NCBI GenBank assembly: GCA_913045175.1
Contig: CAJWQG010000003.1
Span: forward strand, 44,848 to 108,847
Source: an uncultured Gammaproteobacteria bacterium
GTDB lineage: Bacteria; Pseudomonadota; Gammaproteobacteria; Pseudomonadales; Azotimanducaceae
Length of the DNA stretch: 64,000 nt
Direction: 5' to 3'
A model generated the notes under the pieces. The model made no database searches, was not told where the DNA came from, and saw only the letters and a list, made by a program, of their open reading frames with translations. Below, one piece after another: positions 1 to 8,754 of the stretch; the first letter of the stretch is position 1; every line of letters starts with the position of its first letter. A program made the translations under genes and the position numbers.

Positions 1-1131
1 CAGATCGCGCACGATCACACCATTGGCGATGAAGAGCTTATTGTAGATGCGCTGCTTGGAACGGGACTCAAAGGGCCGGTCAGAGAATCCTATAAAAAGG
101 CGATAGAGAATATTAACGAGAGCGGCAAGCCAGTGCTTTCTGTCGATATTCCGTCAGGGTTGTCTGCTGATACGGGCGAGGTCCTGGGTTCGGCCGTTCG
201 TGCAAGTGAAACTGTAACGTTCATAGCCAGGAAACAAGGCTTGTATACAGGTAAGGGACCGGTTCTCGCTGGCAAGATTGAGTATGCGGACCTTGATGTT
301 CCCCTCGATGTGATTCACCGGACAGATACCCAGTTGTTGGATATTGAGCGGTGCGTTAGTCAGATTCCCACTCGAGATCAAGATGCTCATAAAAACACGT
401 TTGGTCACGTACTGGTGATAGGCGGTGACCTGGGTATGGGAGGGGCTGTCATTATGGCGGCCGAAGCAGCGCTCCGAACGGGGGCTGGCCTCGTAAGTAT
501 CGCGACGCGTCAGGAGAACACAACTGCCGCACTATCACGACGTCCTGAAGTAATGGTTAAGGGCGTTTCCGAGAGTAAAGACCTCGCACCAATGCTTGCT
601 CGAGCGAGTCACGTCGTCCTTGGTCCCGGCCTTGGCAGCAGCGACTGGTCCCGGTGGTTATTCAAAGAAGTGATGTCAGTCGATAAACAGGGAGTTATGG
701 ATGCTGACGCGTTGAACATCCTCGCGGAGCACCCTCAAACCTGTAAGGGCTGGGTATTGACTCCCCATCCAGGAGAAGCGGCACGCCTGCTTGGAAACGA
801 CAAAAGTGTGGATAGATTTTCCAACCTGGATGCGATTCAGAAAAAATTTGCTAGCGTGGTATTACTTAAGGGAGCGGGTACGCTAGTTACCGACGGGCGT
901 AACAAGTCGCTATGTCCCTATGGAAATCCTGGAATGGCGACTGCAGGTATGGGAGATGTTTTGAGTGGTGTTATTGGTGGATTGCTCGCGCAGGGGATGA
1001 ATCCCTTATCAGCAGCAGAAACCGGTGTAGTACTTCATGCACATGCGGCGGATCAGCTTGCCGCAAAACTTGGGCATCGAGGGTTGATTGCGACTGATAT
1101 TATTCCTGCGGTTCGAGAACTGGTGGGGTAG
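1..1131 (+). CDS. nnr: Bifunctional NAD(P)H-hydrate epimerase / ADP-dependent dehydratase, 5' end cut by window
   Basis: Repairs hydrated NAD(P)H: the N-terminal YjeF_N domain epimerises NAD(P)HX and the C-terminal ribokinase-like domain dehydrates the S-form using ADP. The reading frame is open from base 1 (Q-I-A-H...), so the true start lies upstream; an ATG at 133 is internal, because the frame before it already reads as YjeF_N (DALLGTGLKGP, then SVDIPSGLSADTG). The dehydratase half is clear from VIGGDLGMGGA, TPHPGEAARLL, LLKGAGTLV and GMGDVLSGVIGGLLAQG near the C terminus. About 376 codons of a family usually near 500 are present. The stop codon overlaps the next start by one base, so this gene is coupled to tsaE as in E. 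coli (yjeF-yjeE). Confidence 0.93.
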   Translation, partial: QIAHDHTIGDEELIVDALLGTGLKGPVRESYKKAIENINESGKPVLSVDIPSGLSADTGEVLGSAVRASETVTFIARKQGLYTGKGPVLAGKIEYADLDVPLDVIHRTDTQLLDIERCVSQIPTRDQDAHKNTFGHVLVIGGDLGMGGAVIMAAEAALRTGAGLVSIATRQENTTAALSRRPEVMVKGVSESKDLAPMLARASHVVLGPGLGSSDWSRWLFKEVMSVDKQGVMDADALNILAEHPQTCKGWVLTPHPGEAARLLGNDKSVDRFSNLDAIQKKFASVVLLKGAGTLVTDGRNKSLCPYGNPGMATAGMGDVLSGVIGGLLAQGMNPLSAAETGVVLHAHAADQLAAKLGHRGLIATDIIPAVRELVG

Positions 1132-1649
1132 TGGAGATGGAGTACCAAACTCGGTTGGAATCTGAAATCGATACTATTGCCTTTGGTATGACACTGGCTG
1201 AGTCGTTATTTGAAGGCGGTCGAATCTACATCAAGGGAGATCTTGGTGCGGGTAAAACGACGCTGTGTCGGGGGATTCTGCGCCGATTTGGGTTCGAGGG
1301 TGCTGTCAAGAGTCCGACGTTCACTCTTGTTGAGCCCTATGAGTTACCGGAGTTGTCAATCTACCACTTCGACATGTATAGATTATCGGATCCCAGCGAG
1401 CTCGAGTACATAGGGGTGGATGAGTATTTTCAGCCTGGGAACCTGTGTCTGGTTGAGTGGCCGGAGCGCGCACAGGATAGGTTGCCAACCGGAGACCTGG
1501 AGATTCAACTCAGTATCATTGGTCGGTCCAGGAACGTTTTACTGCGCTCGATAGCGAACGAATCCCTGTGCCAGGAAGTGGCGAAGCGTCATCGCTTGAA
1601 AAGCAGTGCCATAGGACACAAACTAACCGTCGGTGATGATCCGGACTAA
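1131..1649 (+). CDS. tsaE: tRNA threonylcarbamoyladenosine biosynthesis ATPase TsaE
   Basis: The ATPase partner of TsaB/TsaD in making t6A37 on ANN-decoding tRNAs, in the cytoplasm. Walker A is GDLGAGKTT (about residues 36-44), followed by the family motifs SPTFTLVEPY, HFDMYRLSDP and LVEWPERA. At 172 residues it is somewhat longer than the usual ~150, the extra length being a C-terminal tail. It starts with GTG at 1131, sharing one base with the nnr stop, and overlaps the amidase start by 17 bases. The order nnr-tsaE-amiB-mutL is the standard enterobacterial and pseudomonad arrangement. Confidence 0.95.
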   Translation: MEMEYQTRLESEIDTIAFGMTLAESLFEGGRIYIKGDLGAGKTTLCRGILRRFGFEGAVKSPTFTLVEPYELPELSIYHFDMYRLSDPSELEYIGVDEYFQPGNLCLVEWPERAQDRLPTGDLEIQLSIIGRSRNVLLRSIANESLCQEVAKRHRLKSSAIGHKLTVGDDPD

Positions 1650-2988
1650 TCGCAATAGAACTCGATGGCGCATTCTGCGTCAGCTCTTTCCCTTACTCTT
1701 ATTTTTTACCTTCCAAGGTAGCGTCGCGACTACCATTGACCAGGTGCGTATCCACCAATCACCCGAGAAGACGCGTGTGGTTTTCGATCTGGGTAACGCG
1801 GTGGAACATCGATTGTTTTCGCTGGATGCGCCAATGCGTCTCGTGGTCGACATTGACGACGCGTCTCTTGCGGCGGATCTAACGAAGATAGATTTGAAAA
1901 ACTCGCCTATAGCAAACATCCGCAGCGCGGTGCGAAACGACAGCGATCTTCGCGTCGTTTTTGATCTGAGTGAATTAGTAAAGCCCAGAAGTTTCGTTTT
2001 AAAGCCAATCATGCAATACGGCGACAGACTGGTTGTGGATCTCTACGCGGACGGACAGAGAGAGGAGTCGTTTAGTAAAGAAGACCTGTTCAAACAGCAG
2101 ATGCGCGACGTCATCGTAGCTATCGATGCCGGGCATGGCGGAGAAGATCCTGGGGCAATTGGTCATGGAAATATTTTGGAAAAAGAGGTTGTCTTCTCCA
2201 TCTCCTCGATGATCTATGATCTGTTTGCCAGGGAACCCGGCTATCGCGGCTTGATGATTCGGGAAGGTGACTATTACGTTGAATTACGCCGAAGGACGCG
2301 CATAGCACACGATAGCTCAGCCGACATTCTTCTCTCCATTCATGCCGACGCATTTGATTCACCCAAGGTTTCTGGTGCTTCGGTATATGCCCTTTCTGAC
2401 AAGGGTGCGACGAGTGAGGCTGCAAGAATTCTGGCGGAACAGGAAAACCGTGCAGATTTAATTGGCGGGGTAGGTGGCGTATCACTGCATGATAAGGACG
2501 ACTTGTTAGTTGAGGTATTGCTGGATCTTGTGACTACTGCGAGTCTGTCAGCAAGTCTCGATATGGGGGATAAGATTATCGGAGAGATAGGCAGGGTCAA
2601 CAAATTGCATAAACGCAGTGTTGAGCAGGCGGGTTTTGTGGTACTAAAGTCTCCGGAAATTCCTTCGTTGTTAATTGAAACTGGGTATATCTCCAATCCA
2701 TCGGAAGCGAAAAAGCTGGCGAGTAAGCGGCATCAGAGAAAAATAGCAGAGGCCATTTTTAGGGGGGCTCGTACGTATATGCAGGGCAATCCACCCCCTG
2801 GTTCTTTGCTCGCGTGGCAAAGGGATGATGGCAGTGTAAAACTGACTACCTATGTCATTGTTCGCGGTGATACCTTATCGGAGATAGCCAGTCGTTACCG
2901 GGTAAGTTCGGACAATATAAAAAGGGTTAATGGATTGCGAAGTGACAGGATTAGAATTGGGCAGGTGCTGAAAATACCCGCGAGCTAG
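1633..2988 (+). CDS. amiB: N-acetylmuramoyl-L-alanine amidase with AMIN and LysM domains (AmiB type)
   Basis: A periplasmic zinc amidase that cuts the peptide stem from peptidoglycan during daughter-cell separation. A basic N terminus and hydrophobic segment (about residues 12-33) form a signal peptide. An AMIN domain (about 35-135) follows, then an Amidase_3 domain (about 160-385) with AIDAGHGGEDPG, SIHADAF and LIETGYISNP carrying the zinc His/Glu residues. A C-terminal LysM repeat (about 405-451; VRGDTLSEIASRY, IGQVLKIP) binds glycan. The start is GTG 1633 or ATG 1636, inside the end of tsaE. The stop codon TAG (2986-2988) lies inside a dispersed repeat that begins at 2983, so the last codons come from that insertion. 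Position between tsaE and mutL matches amiB. Confidence 0.94.
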   Translation: MMIRTNRNRTRWRILRQLFPLLLFFTFQGSVATTIDQVRIHQSPEKTRVVFDLGNAVEHRLFSLDAPMRLVVDIDDASLAADLTKIDLKNSPIANIRSAVRNDSDLRVVFDLSELVKPRSFVLKPIMQYGDRLVVDLYADGQREESFSKEDLFKQQMRDVIVAIDAGHGGEDPGAIGHGNILEKEVVFSISSMIYDLFAREPGYRGLMIREGDYYVELRRRTRIAHDSSADILLSIHADAFDSPKVSGASVYALSDKGATSEAARILAEQENRADLIGGVGGVSLHDKDDLLVEVLLDLVTTASLSASLDMGDKIIGEIGRVNKLHKRSVEQAGFVVLKSPEIPSLLIETGYISNPSEAKKLASKRHQRKIAEAIFRGARTYMQGNPPPGSLLAWQRDDGSVKLTTYVIVRGDTLSEIASRYRVSSDNIKRVNGLRSDRIRIGQVLKIPAS

Positions 2989-3112
2989 TTTCTGTCCGCA
3001 AAGTCCTGGATCTGCGCAAGGAGAAGCGACATTCCAAAGGAAATAGGCATGAAAATAATTACTTGCAAGGAAACTAGAGGCACGATGTTGGGTTTCCGGA
3101 CAAGAACCAGCT
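2983..3112 (+). repeat. Dispersed MITE-like repeat, copy 1 (130 bp, full length)
   Basis: A 130-bp sequence repeated at 7428-7557 with only scattered differences, in the same orientation; a shortened copy is at 34935-34987. Its ends are inverted repeats: the left end reads AGCTAGTTTCTGTCCGCAAA, and the right end read backwards is AGCTGGTTCTTGTCCGGAAA (16 of 20 identical). Conserved internal blocks include GAAGCGACATTCC, ATTACTTGCAA and GAAACTAGAGGCACGA. There is no ORF of note inside. The left end supplies the stop codon of the amidase gene, and the rest fills most of the gap before mutL. It looks like a non-autonomous element; function unknown. Confidence 0.85.
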
Positions 3113-3145
3113 AGGCAAAAAGAGATACGAGTCGAGACGAAGTCA

Positions 3146-4885
3146 GTGGTGAGAATAAAACAATTAACGGCAAAGCTAGCGAATCAAATTGCGGCAGGCG
3201 AGGTGGTCGAGCGTCCTTCTTCTGTCGTAAAGGAGTTGCTCGAGAATAGTCTTGATGCATCCAGTACGCAGATCGACGTTCAGGTTGAAGCCGGTGGTAC
3301 GCGATTGATCAAAATACGTGACAATGGCCTGGGCATAAAAAAACAGGATCTGGTGCTTGCGCTATCACGCCACGCCACGAGTAAGATCGAGACGATTTCC
3401 GATCTTGAGGCGGTTAGTACGCTTGGTTTTCGTGGGGAAGCGTTGGCCAGTATCGCCTCAGTTTCCCATTTGATACTAACCAGTAATGATGGTGAAGGTA
3501 AAACGGGGTGGTCGATTGTCGAGGATGAGGAGATTGCACCAGCGGCACACCCTCGAGGTACAACCGTGGAAGTGCGTGATCTGTTCTTTAATACGCCGGC
3601 TCGCCGGAAATTTCTCCGTACCGAACGTACTGAATATCAACGAATTGATGAGATTGTTCGTAAGGTCAGCCTTAGTCATCCGGCAGTACACATAACGCTC
3701 CACCATGACGGGAAAATGACGCGACGGTATCGAGCGTCGAACTCAACGGAAGATGAGCAACGGCGACTTGCGAGTGCGTTTGGGACTTCCTTTGTAGAGA
3801 ATGCCCTCTACTTCGAAGAAGAAAACCATGGCATGCATCTGTCGGGTTGGGTATCGCTACCTACCTACTCTCGTAGTCAAGCGGACCAGCAGTTCTTCTT
3901 TGTTAACTCGCGCATGATTAGAGACAAGCTGATCACCCATGCCGTGAAGCAAGCCTACTCGGACGTGCTGTTTCACGCTCGCCAACCGGTGTTTGCGCTG
4001 TTTTTGGATCTTGATCCGAAGACTCTGGACGTTAACGTACATCCTACCAAGCACGAGGTCCGGTTTCGCGATTCACGAAACGTTCACGATTTCATATTTC
4101 GCGCCATACATAAGGTGTTGGCAGATGTTAGGCCAGAGGATGTTGTAGAACTTGGTGCGGTTAGTCCGCTGACTTCAACTCCTATCCAATCTAATTTTTC
4201 GATGGAAGGATACCGGGGAGGCTCCCGCGTAGGAGAGCAGGTACAGCACTATGCGGAATTTTTGCGTAGCGTCCCCGAGCCGATTAGCACGAATGAGGAT
4301 AGTGGTATTCCACCGCTTGGATATGCGGTGGCGCAACTACATGGGATTTACATCCTCGCTCAAAATGAAAGGGGACTGGTCATCGTAGATATGCACGCGG
4401 CACATGAACGTATCACCTACGAAAGACTCAAGGTCTCGGATGATGGTCTTAAGACGCAACCACTTCTGGTGCCGATGACGATTGCAGTTAGTGCGGCTGA
4501 GAGCGACGCGGTGGACAACTTTGCTGCGGAACTTGGCAATTTCGGTTTTGATCTAACACGGGCCTCTGAAGAGTCGCTGATTATCAGAGCTATACCGGCG
4601 TTATTATCGCGAGGAAACGCGGAGCAGTTGGTAAGAGATGTATTGGCAGATCTGGTCGAATTTGGTTCCACATCGAGAATTCAGGCTGAGCGTGACGAGA
4701 TACTCTCTACCATGGCATGCCATGGATCAATTCGCGCTAACCGGAAACTCTCAGTCGCTGAAATGAACGCTTTGCTGCGCGATATGGAGGAAACGGAACG
4801 AAGTGGTCAGTGCAATCATGGCCGCCCAACTTTTTGTGAACTGACTGTTGGCGAGCTTGACGGTCTGTTTCTTCGCGGTCGGTGA
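3146..4885 (+). CDS. mutL: DNA mismatch repair protein MutL
   Basis: The ATPase matchmaker linking MutS mismatch recognition to strand incision. The N-terminal GHKL domain shows IAAGEVVERP, IRDNGLGI, TLGFRGEALASI and FFNTPARRKFL, followed by VNVHPTKHEVRF at the end of the transducer domain (about residue 300). The C-terminal dimerisation domain carries DMHAAHERITYE (about 415-426), which fits the DQHAx2Ex4E endonuclease metal motif with Q changed to M, plus ACHGSIRAN and CNHGRPTF, matching the other metal-site blocks. Length 579 aa is normal. GTG start at 3146. Four-base overlap (GTGA) with miaA indicates coupled translation. Confidence 0.96.
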   Translation: MVRIKQLTAKLANQIAAGEVVERPSSVVKELLENSLDASSTQIDVQVEAGGTRLIKIRDNGLGIKKQDLVLALSRHATSKIETISDLEAVSTLGFRGEALASIASVSHLILTSNDGEGKTGWSIVEDEEIAPAAHPRGTTVEVRDLFFNTPARRKFLRTERTEYQRIDEIVRKVSLSHPAVHITLHHDGKMTRRYRASNSTEDEQRRLASAFGTSFVENALYFEEENHGMHLSGWVSLPTYSRSQADQQFFFVNSRMIRDKLITHAVKQAYSDVLFHARQPVFALFLDLDPKTLDVNVHPTKHEVRFRDSRNVHDFIFRAIHKVLADVRPEDVVELGAVSPLTSTPIQSNFSMEGYRGGSRVGEQVQHYAEFLRSVPEPISTNEDSGIPPLGYAVAQLHGIYILAQNERGLVIVDMHAAHERITYERLKVSDDGLKTQPLLVPMTIAVSAAESDAVDNFAAELGNFGFDLTRASEESLIIRAIPALLSRGNAEQLVRDVLADLVEFGSTSRIQAERDEILSTMACHGSIRANRKLSVAEMNALLRDMEETERSGQCNHGRPTFCELTVGELDGLFLRGR

Positions 4886-5826
4886 GCGAAAAGCCGAAGG
4901 TCCTTGTTATTACAGGACCTACAGCGAGCGGGAAGTCCGGTCTGGCCGAGGGGCTGGCGTCAAGATTTCCAATTGACCTTATATGCGCCGATTCGGCCAC
5001 GGTCTATCGGGGAATGGATATTGGAACCGCGAAGCCCACGTCTTCCATGCGTGAGCAGATTCCTCATCATCTGGTCGATATTCGAGATCCATCCCAGCCA
5101 TACTCTGCTGCAGAGTTCAGGCGCGATGCAACGGAGGTAGTCGCGGATGTTCTCGCTCAGGGCCGAATTCCCTGTCTTGTAGGCGGAACTATGTTGTATC
5201 TCAAGGCCCTCAAAGAGGGAATTGCCGAGCTGCCTGCAGCAGACCCGGCAGTGAGGGAACAGATTTTGCAACAAGCCAACGCTCATGGTTGGCCGGAAGT
5301 TCATAAGCGTCTTGCTGAAGTTGATCCCGAGTCTGCAGCAAGAATTCACAGCAATGATCCTCAGCGGCTGCAACGAGCACTGGAAGTTTTTGAAATTACA
5401 GGGCGAACGTTAACCGAACACCATGAAGCCTCTGTTCCGGAGTGTCCGTTTGATCTTGTAGAATTCGCAGTGATTCCACAAAGGAGTCTGCTTCACCTCA
5501 GAATTGCCGAACGTTTCCACGGCATGCTCGAGAAGGGATTTTTGGATGAAGTGAGAGCACTTTTTGAACGTGATGACCTAAATAGAGAACTCCCTTCTAT
5601 GAAAGCCGTTGGTTACCGTCAAATCTGGTCGTTTCTGGCAAATGAATTGTCTTACGAAGACATGGTAGAAGGTGCCATTGTGGCGACACGTCGCCTGGCA
5701 AAGCACCAGTACACGTGGTTGAATGCCTGGCAGGGTTTGCATGTGATGGAAAGGGCGGAATTGAGCGAAGTCTTGAAAATTCCGCAGGTCAACACCATAT
5801 TGGTGGAAGGTAACCAACCGGCATAG
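4882..5826 (+). CDS. miaA: tRNA dimethylallyltransferase MiaA
   Basis: Transfers a dimethylallyl group to N6 of A37 in tRNAs that read UNN codons, the first step to ms2i6A. The P-loop [11 protein letters not shown] is at residues 10-20, followed by [48 protein letters not shown] and [18 protein letters not shown], all in family order. At 314 aa it has the usual length. GTG start overlapping the mutL stop; hfq follows after 29 bases. The mutL-miaA-hfq-hflX-hflK-hflC order is the well-known E. coli superoperon, where several promoters lie inside miaA. Confidence 0.96.
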   Translation: MSEKPKVLVITGPTASGKSGLAEGLASRFPIDLICADSATVYRGMDIGTAKPTSSMREQIPHHLVDIRDPSQPYSAAEFRRDATEVVADVLAQGRIPCLVGGTMLYLKALKEGIAELPAADPAVREQILQQANAHGWPEVHKRLAEVDPESAARIHSNDPQRLQRALEVFEITGRTLTEHHEASVPECPFDLVEFAVIPQRSLLHLRIAERFHGMLEKGFLDEVRALFERDDLNRELPSMKAVGYRQIWSFLANELSYEDMVEGAIVATRRLAKHQYTWLNAWQGLHVMERAELSEVLKIPQVNTILVEGNQPA

Positions 5827-5855
5827 CGGTGGGCAACAATAAAAAGGAGTGCATC

Positions 5856-6086
5856 ATGTCAAAAGGGCAGTCATTACAAGACCCGTTCCTGAACGCGTTA
5901 AGGAAGGACCGCATCCCAGTATCAATTTACCTTGTAAGCGGCATAAAATTGCAGGGACAAATTGAATCGTTCGACCAGTTTGTCATTTTATTGCGTAACA
6001 CGGTCAGTCAGATGATCTATAAGTCAGCAATATCGACCGTGGTGCCATCCCGTAATGTGACGATCGAGGATGAACCAGCATCTTGA
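5856..6086 (+). CDS. hfq: RNA chaperone Hfq (variant with Ser57)
   Basis: A hexameric Sm-like RNA chaperone that pairs small RNAs with mRNAs. The start is ATG 5856, preceded by a good Shine-Dalgarno AAGGAG (5844-5849), giving 76 residues beginning [19 protein letters not shown]. An upstream in-frame start at 5829 is not supported. The Sm1 and Sm2 blocks are nearly identical to E. coli Hfq, but the Sm2 motif reads IYKSAIS where other Hfq proteins have YKHAIS, so His57 is Ser. On the distal face Asn28 is also Ser (YLVSGIK). The rim patch reads R16-K17-D18-R19. The C-terminal tail is very short (after residue ~66 only VTIEDEPAS). Confidence 0.97.
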   Translation: MSKGQSLQDPFLNALRKDRIPVSIYLVSGIKLQGQIESFDQFVILLRNTVSQMIYKSAISTVVPSRNVTIEDEPAS

Positions 6087-6118
6087 CCAACAGACATACA
6101 GCTACATGATGAATACCA

Positions 6119-7405
6119 TTGTTCTTTGAAAGACCTGAAGCCGGTAGCCGGGCATTACTTGTTCACGTCGACCAACGAGATTCAGAGCTCGCAACCTCCG
6201 ATGAATTGAAAGAACTGGTGGTGTCCGCGAGTCTGGATCCAGTAGGGTGCGTGACCAGTAATCGAAGATTTCCCCATCCTGCAACCTTTCTGGGGCAGGG
6301 TAAGGTCGATGAAATTGCAAAGTCCATTATTGAAATGCAGGCCGAGTTGGTTGTTATTGATGCAGAACTCTCTCCTACCCAAGAGCGTAATCTCGAGTTA
6401 GCTTTGAGCATCCGAGTGCTTGATCGCACGGGTCTTATTCTTGAGATATTCGCATTACGAGCTCGGACTCATGAAGGGAAATTACAGGTTGAACTTGCGC
6501 AACTTGCGCACGCTTCGACACGCCTGGTGCGTGGCTGGACGCACCTTGATCGACAGAGAGGTGGTTCAGGACGCGGCAGCGGAGCTTCTTCCGGGTTAGG
6601 CGGAGCCGGTGAAACTCAGCTGGAAGCTGATCAGAGGATGATACAGGCGAGAACCCGTCGTATTGCGGCGCGACTTGAAAAAGTAAGGCGGCAAAGGAAA
6701 CAAAATCGTCGCTCCAGAAAACGATCAGATGTGAAGACAGTGTCGTTAGCTGGTTACACCAATGCAGGGAAGTCAACGTTATTCAATCGACTCTGCGAAT
6801 CAGATGTGTGGGAAGCGGATCAGTTATTCGCCACGCTTGATCCTACGTTACGGCAGGTGTCCATTCCTGTCGTCGGGAAAGTGGTTATGTCGGATACCGT
6901 TGGTTTTATTCGTCAACTGCCCCATACGCTTGTAGATGCGTTTCGAGCGACGCTTGAAGAGGTAGCCTCCGCAGATCTAATACTGCACGTGGTAGATGTG
7001 GCGGCTGATTCTCGTGCCGAACGCATTATTCAGGTCGAAAATGTTCTGCGAGAGATCGGCGCCGCGAGCGTGCCGACACTGCTCGTTTATAACAAAGTAG
7101 ATATTAATGGGGGGCAGAGCCGCATCGACCGGGATGCATCAGGTAAACCTGTGAAAGTATGGTTGTCTGCCCACTCTGGAGACGGATTGGATTTTCTACT
7201 GAGTGCAATGGGAGAATTGCTGGCCGATGATCTGATAGAGACACAAATTACACTAGCGCCTCATGAGGGAAACCTTCGAGCCAAACTCTTTGCGCTTGGT
7301 GCGGTCTTACATGAAGACACGGACCCCAATGGGTGCATACATATGGACCTTCGAATCGATCAGCGGGATCTGACTCGAATACAGAGGCAGGAGCTAATTA
7401 AGTAG
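6119..7405 (+). CDS. hflX: Ribosome-associated GTPase HflX
   Basis: A GTPase that binds the 50S subunit and splits stalled 70S ribosomes under stress. It begins at TTG 6119: the two in-frame codons before it are ATA and CCA, preceded by stops, and the resulting N terminus MFFERPEAGSRALLVHVD matches the family. Motifs are the HflX N-terminal domain with HPATFLGQGKVDEI, the glycine-rich linker RGGSGRGSGASSGLGGAGE, then the G domain with [13 protein letters not shown] (G1), DTVGFIRQLPHTL (G3) and YNKVD (G4). 428 aa is normal. It is followed by repeat copy 2 and then hflK. Confidence 0.96.
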   Translation: MFFERPEAGSRALLVHVDQRDSELATSDELKELVVSASLDPVGCVTSNRRFPHPATFLGQGKVDEIAKSIIEMQAELVVIDAELSPTQERNLELALSIRVLDRTGLILEIFALRARTHEGKLQVELAQLAHASTRLVRGWTHLDRQRGGSGRGSGASSGLGGAGETQLEADQRMIQARTRRIAARLEKVRRQRKQNRRSRKRSDVKTVSLAGYTNAGKSTLFNRLCESDVWEADQLFATLDPTLRQVSIPVVGKVVMSDTVGFIRQLPHTLVDAFRATLEEVASADLILHVVDVAADSRAERIIQVENVLREIGAASVPTLLVYNKVDINGGQSRIDRDASGKPVKVWLSAHSGDGLDFLLSAMGELLADDLIETQITLAPHEGNLRAKLFALGAVLHEDTDPNGCIHMDLRIDQRDLTRIQRQELIK

Positions 7406-7427
7406 CGGACAAGTCTGCAAAAGAACA

Positions 7428-7557
7428 AGCTAGTTTCTGTCCACAAAGGTCTGATTCTGCGCGAGTAGAAGCGACATTCCAGAGGAAATAGTTAAGAAAA
7501 CGATTACTTGCAAAGAAACTAGAGGCACGAAGTTGAGTTTCCGTGAAAGAACTAGCT
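7428..7557 (+). repeat. Dispersed MITE-like repeat, copy 2 (130 bp, full length)
   Basis: The same element as at 2983-3112, same length and orientation, about 4.4 kb away. It begins AGCTAGTTTCTGTCCACAAA and ends GAGTTTCCGTGAAAGAACTAGCT, so the terminal inverted repeats are preserved although the right one has drifted. It sits in the hflX-hflK gap, 22 bases after the hflX stop and 67 bases before the hflK start, and contains no gene. The two direct copies bracket mutL-miaA-hfq-hflX. Confidence 0.85.
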
Positions 7558-7624
7558 GGTTTTTACAGCGATATTAATGGGAAAATGGTAGTTTCCCCTA
7601 ACAAAAGCATGTGGAGATAATTAA

Positions 7625-8752
7625 ATGGCCTGGAATGAGCCTGGTGGCGGAAAAAATCGTGATCCTTGGGGTAACCGGGACGATCAGGGGCCGCCTGATC
7701 TTGATGAAGCGTTTCGCAAGCTGCAAAACAGCTTATCCGATATGTTTGGTGGTGGTTCTGGCGGCGGCTCGGGTGGTCCCGCGAAGCCGATTAGTTTCAA
7801 GTTGATAGGGCTCGGCTTTGGGCTCTTGCTGATCATTTACCTTGGTTCGGGTGTATATCAGATCGATGAGCAGGAGAAGGGCGTTGTCCTTCGGTTTGGT
7901 AAGCTCCTTCCGGGGGTTATTTTGCCAGGCCTACATTGGAACCCTCGGTTTATTGACGAAGTATTGGTCGAAAACGTTACGCGGGTTAGATCACGTCCCC
8001 ATGATTCAGAGATGCTGACCGAGGACGAAAATATCGTTAAGGTCAAGATGACAGTACAGTACGTCATCAGCGACATCAAAGCATACAAACTCCAGGTGAA
8101 CTCGCCTGACGAGAGTCTTTATCAGGCTACTGAAAGTGCACTGCGACATGTGGTCGGGAGCACCGAAATGCATCAGGTGCTGACGGAAGGTCGTGCACAA
8201 TTGGCGATTGACGTTAAAGAGCGAATTCACACCTACATGGAGCGATACGGTACTGGCATCCAGGTAACCCAGGTCAACATTGAAGAAACGGCGCCGCCGG
8301 ATGCAGTGCGAGCCGCGTTTGACGATGTTATTAAGGCGCGGGAGGACGAAGTTCGGCTGCGTAACGAGGCAGATGCATATGCGAATCAGGTGATACCGGA
8401 AGCTCGCGGTGAGGCCCAGCGATATCTGGAGGAGGCCGAGGGCTACAAGCAGTCCAAGATTGCGCAGGCGACTGGTGAAGCAGAGCGCTTCAACAAATTG
8501 TATGTAGAGTATGCGTTAGCACCAGAGGTTACGCGGGAGCGCATCTATCTGGATACTATTGAATCTGTGATGGAAAGCAGTACCAAAGTGATGATAGATG
8601 TAGAGGGCGGCAATAATTTGTTGTATCTGCCCCTGGACAAGATAATGCAACAGAATCAGGCACCATCTCAGGGCTTTACCCCTTCAAGTAGTTCTACAAA
8701 TATGTCCAGTTCTACAAACCTGTCACCCAATAGTCGTCGAGACAGGAGATAA
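7625..8752 (+). CDS. hflK: FtsH modulator subunit HflK
   Basis: An inner-membrane SPFH/band-7 protein that forms the large HflKC cage around the FtsH protease. Residues 1-55 are glycine- and proline-rich and cytoplasmic; one membrane segment (about 60-80, FKLIGLGFGLLLIIYLGSG) is followed by IDEQEKGVVLRFGK and the SPFH domain, then a long coiled region rich in Glu/Ala (about 230-300). The C-terminal tail is Ser/Thr/Asn rich. ATG start with GGAG (7613-7616) at good spacing. It is separated from hflX by the repeat, so it may have its own promoter, and is followed after two bases by hflC. 375 aa fits the family. Confidence 0.95.
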   Translation: MAWNEPGGGKNRDPWGNRDDQGPPDLDEAFRKLQNSLSDMFGGGSGGGSGGPAKPISFKLIGLGFGLLLIIYLGSGVYQIDEQEKGVVLRFGKLLPGVILPGLHWNPRFIDEVLVENVTRVRSRPHDSEMLTEDENIVKVKMTVQYVISDIKAYKLQVNSPDESLYQATESALRHVVGSTEMHQVLTEGRAQLAIDVKERIHTYMERYGTGIQVTQVNIEETAPPDAVRAAFDDVIKAREDEVRLRNEADAYANQVIPEARGEAQRYLEEAEGYKQSKIAQATGEAERFNKLYVEYALAPEVTRERIYLDTIESVMESSTKVMIDVEGGNNLLYLPLDKIMQQNQAPSQGFTPSSSSTNMSSSTNLSPNSRRDRR

Positions 8753-8754
8753 TC

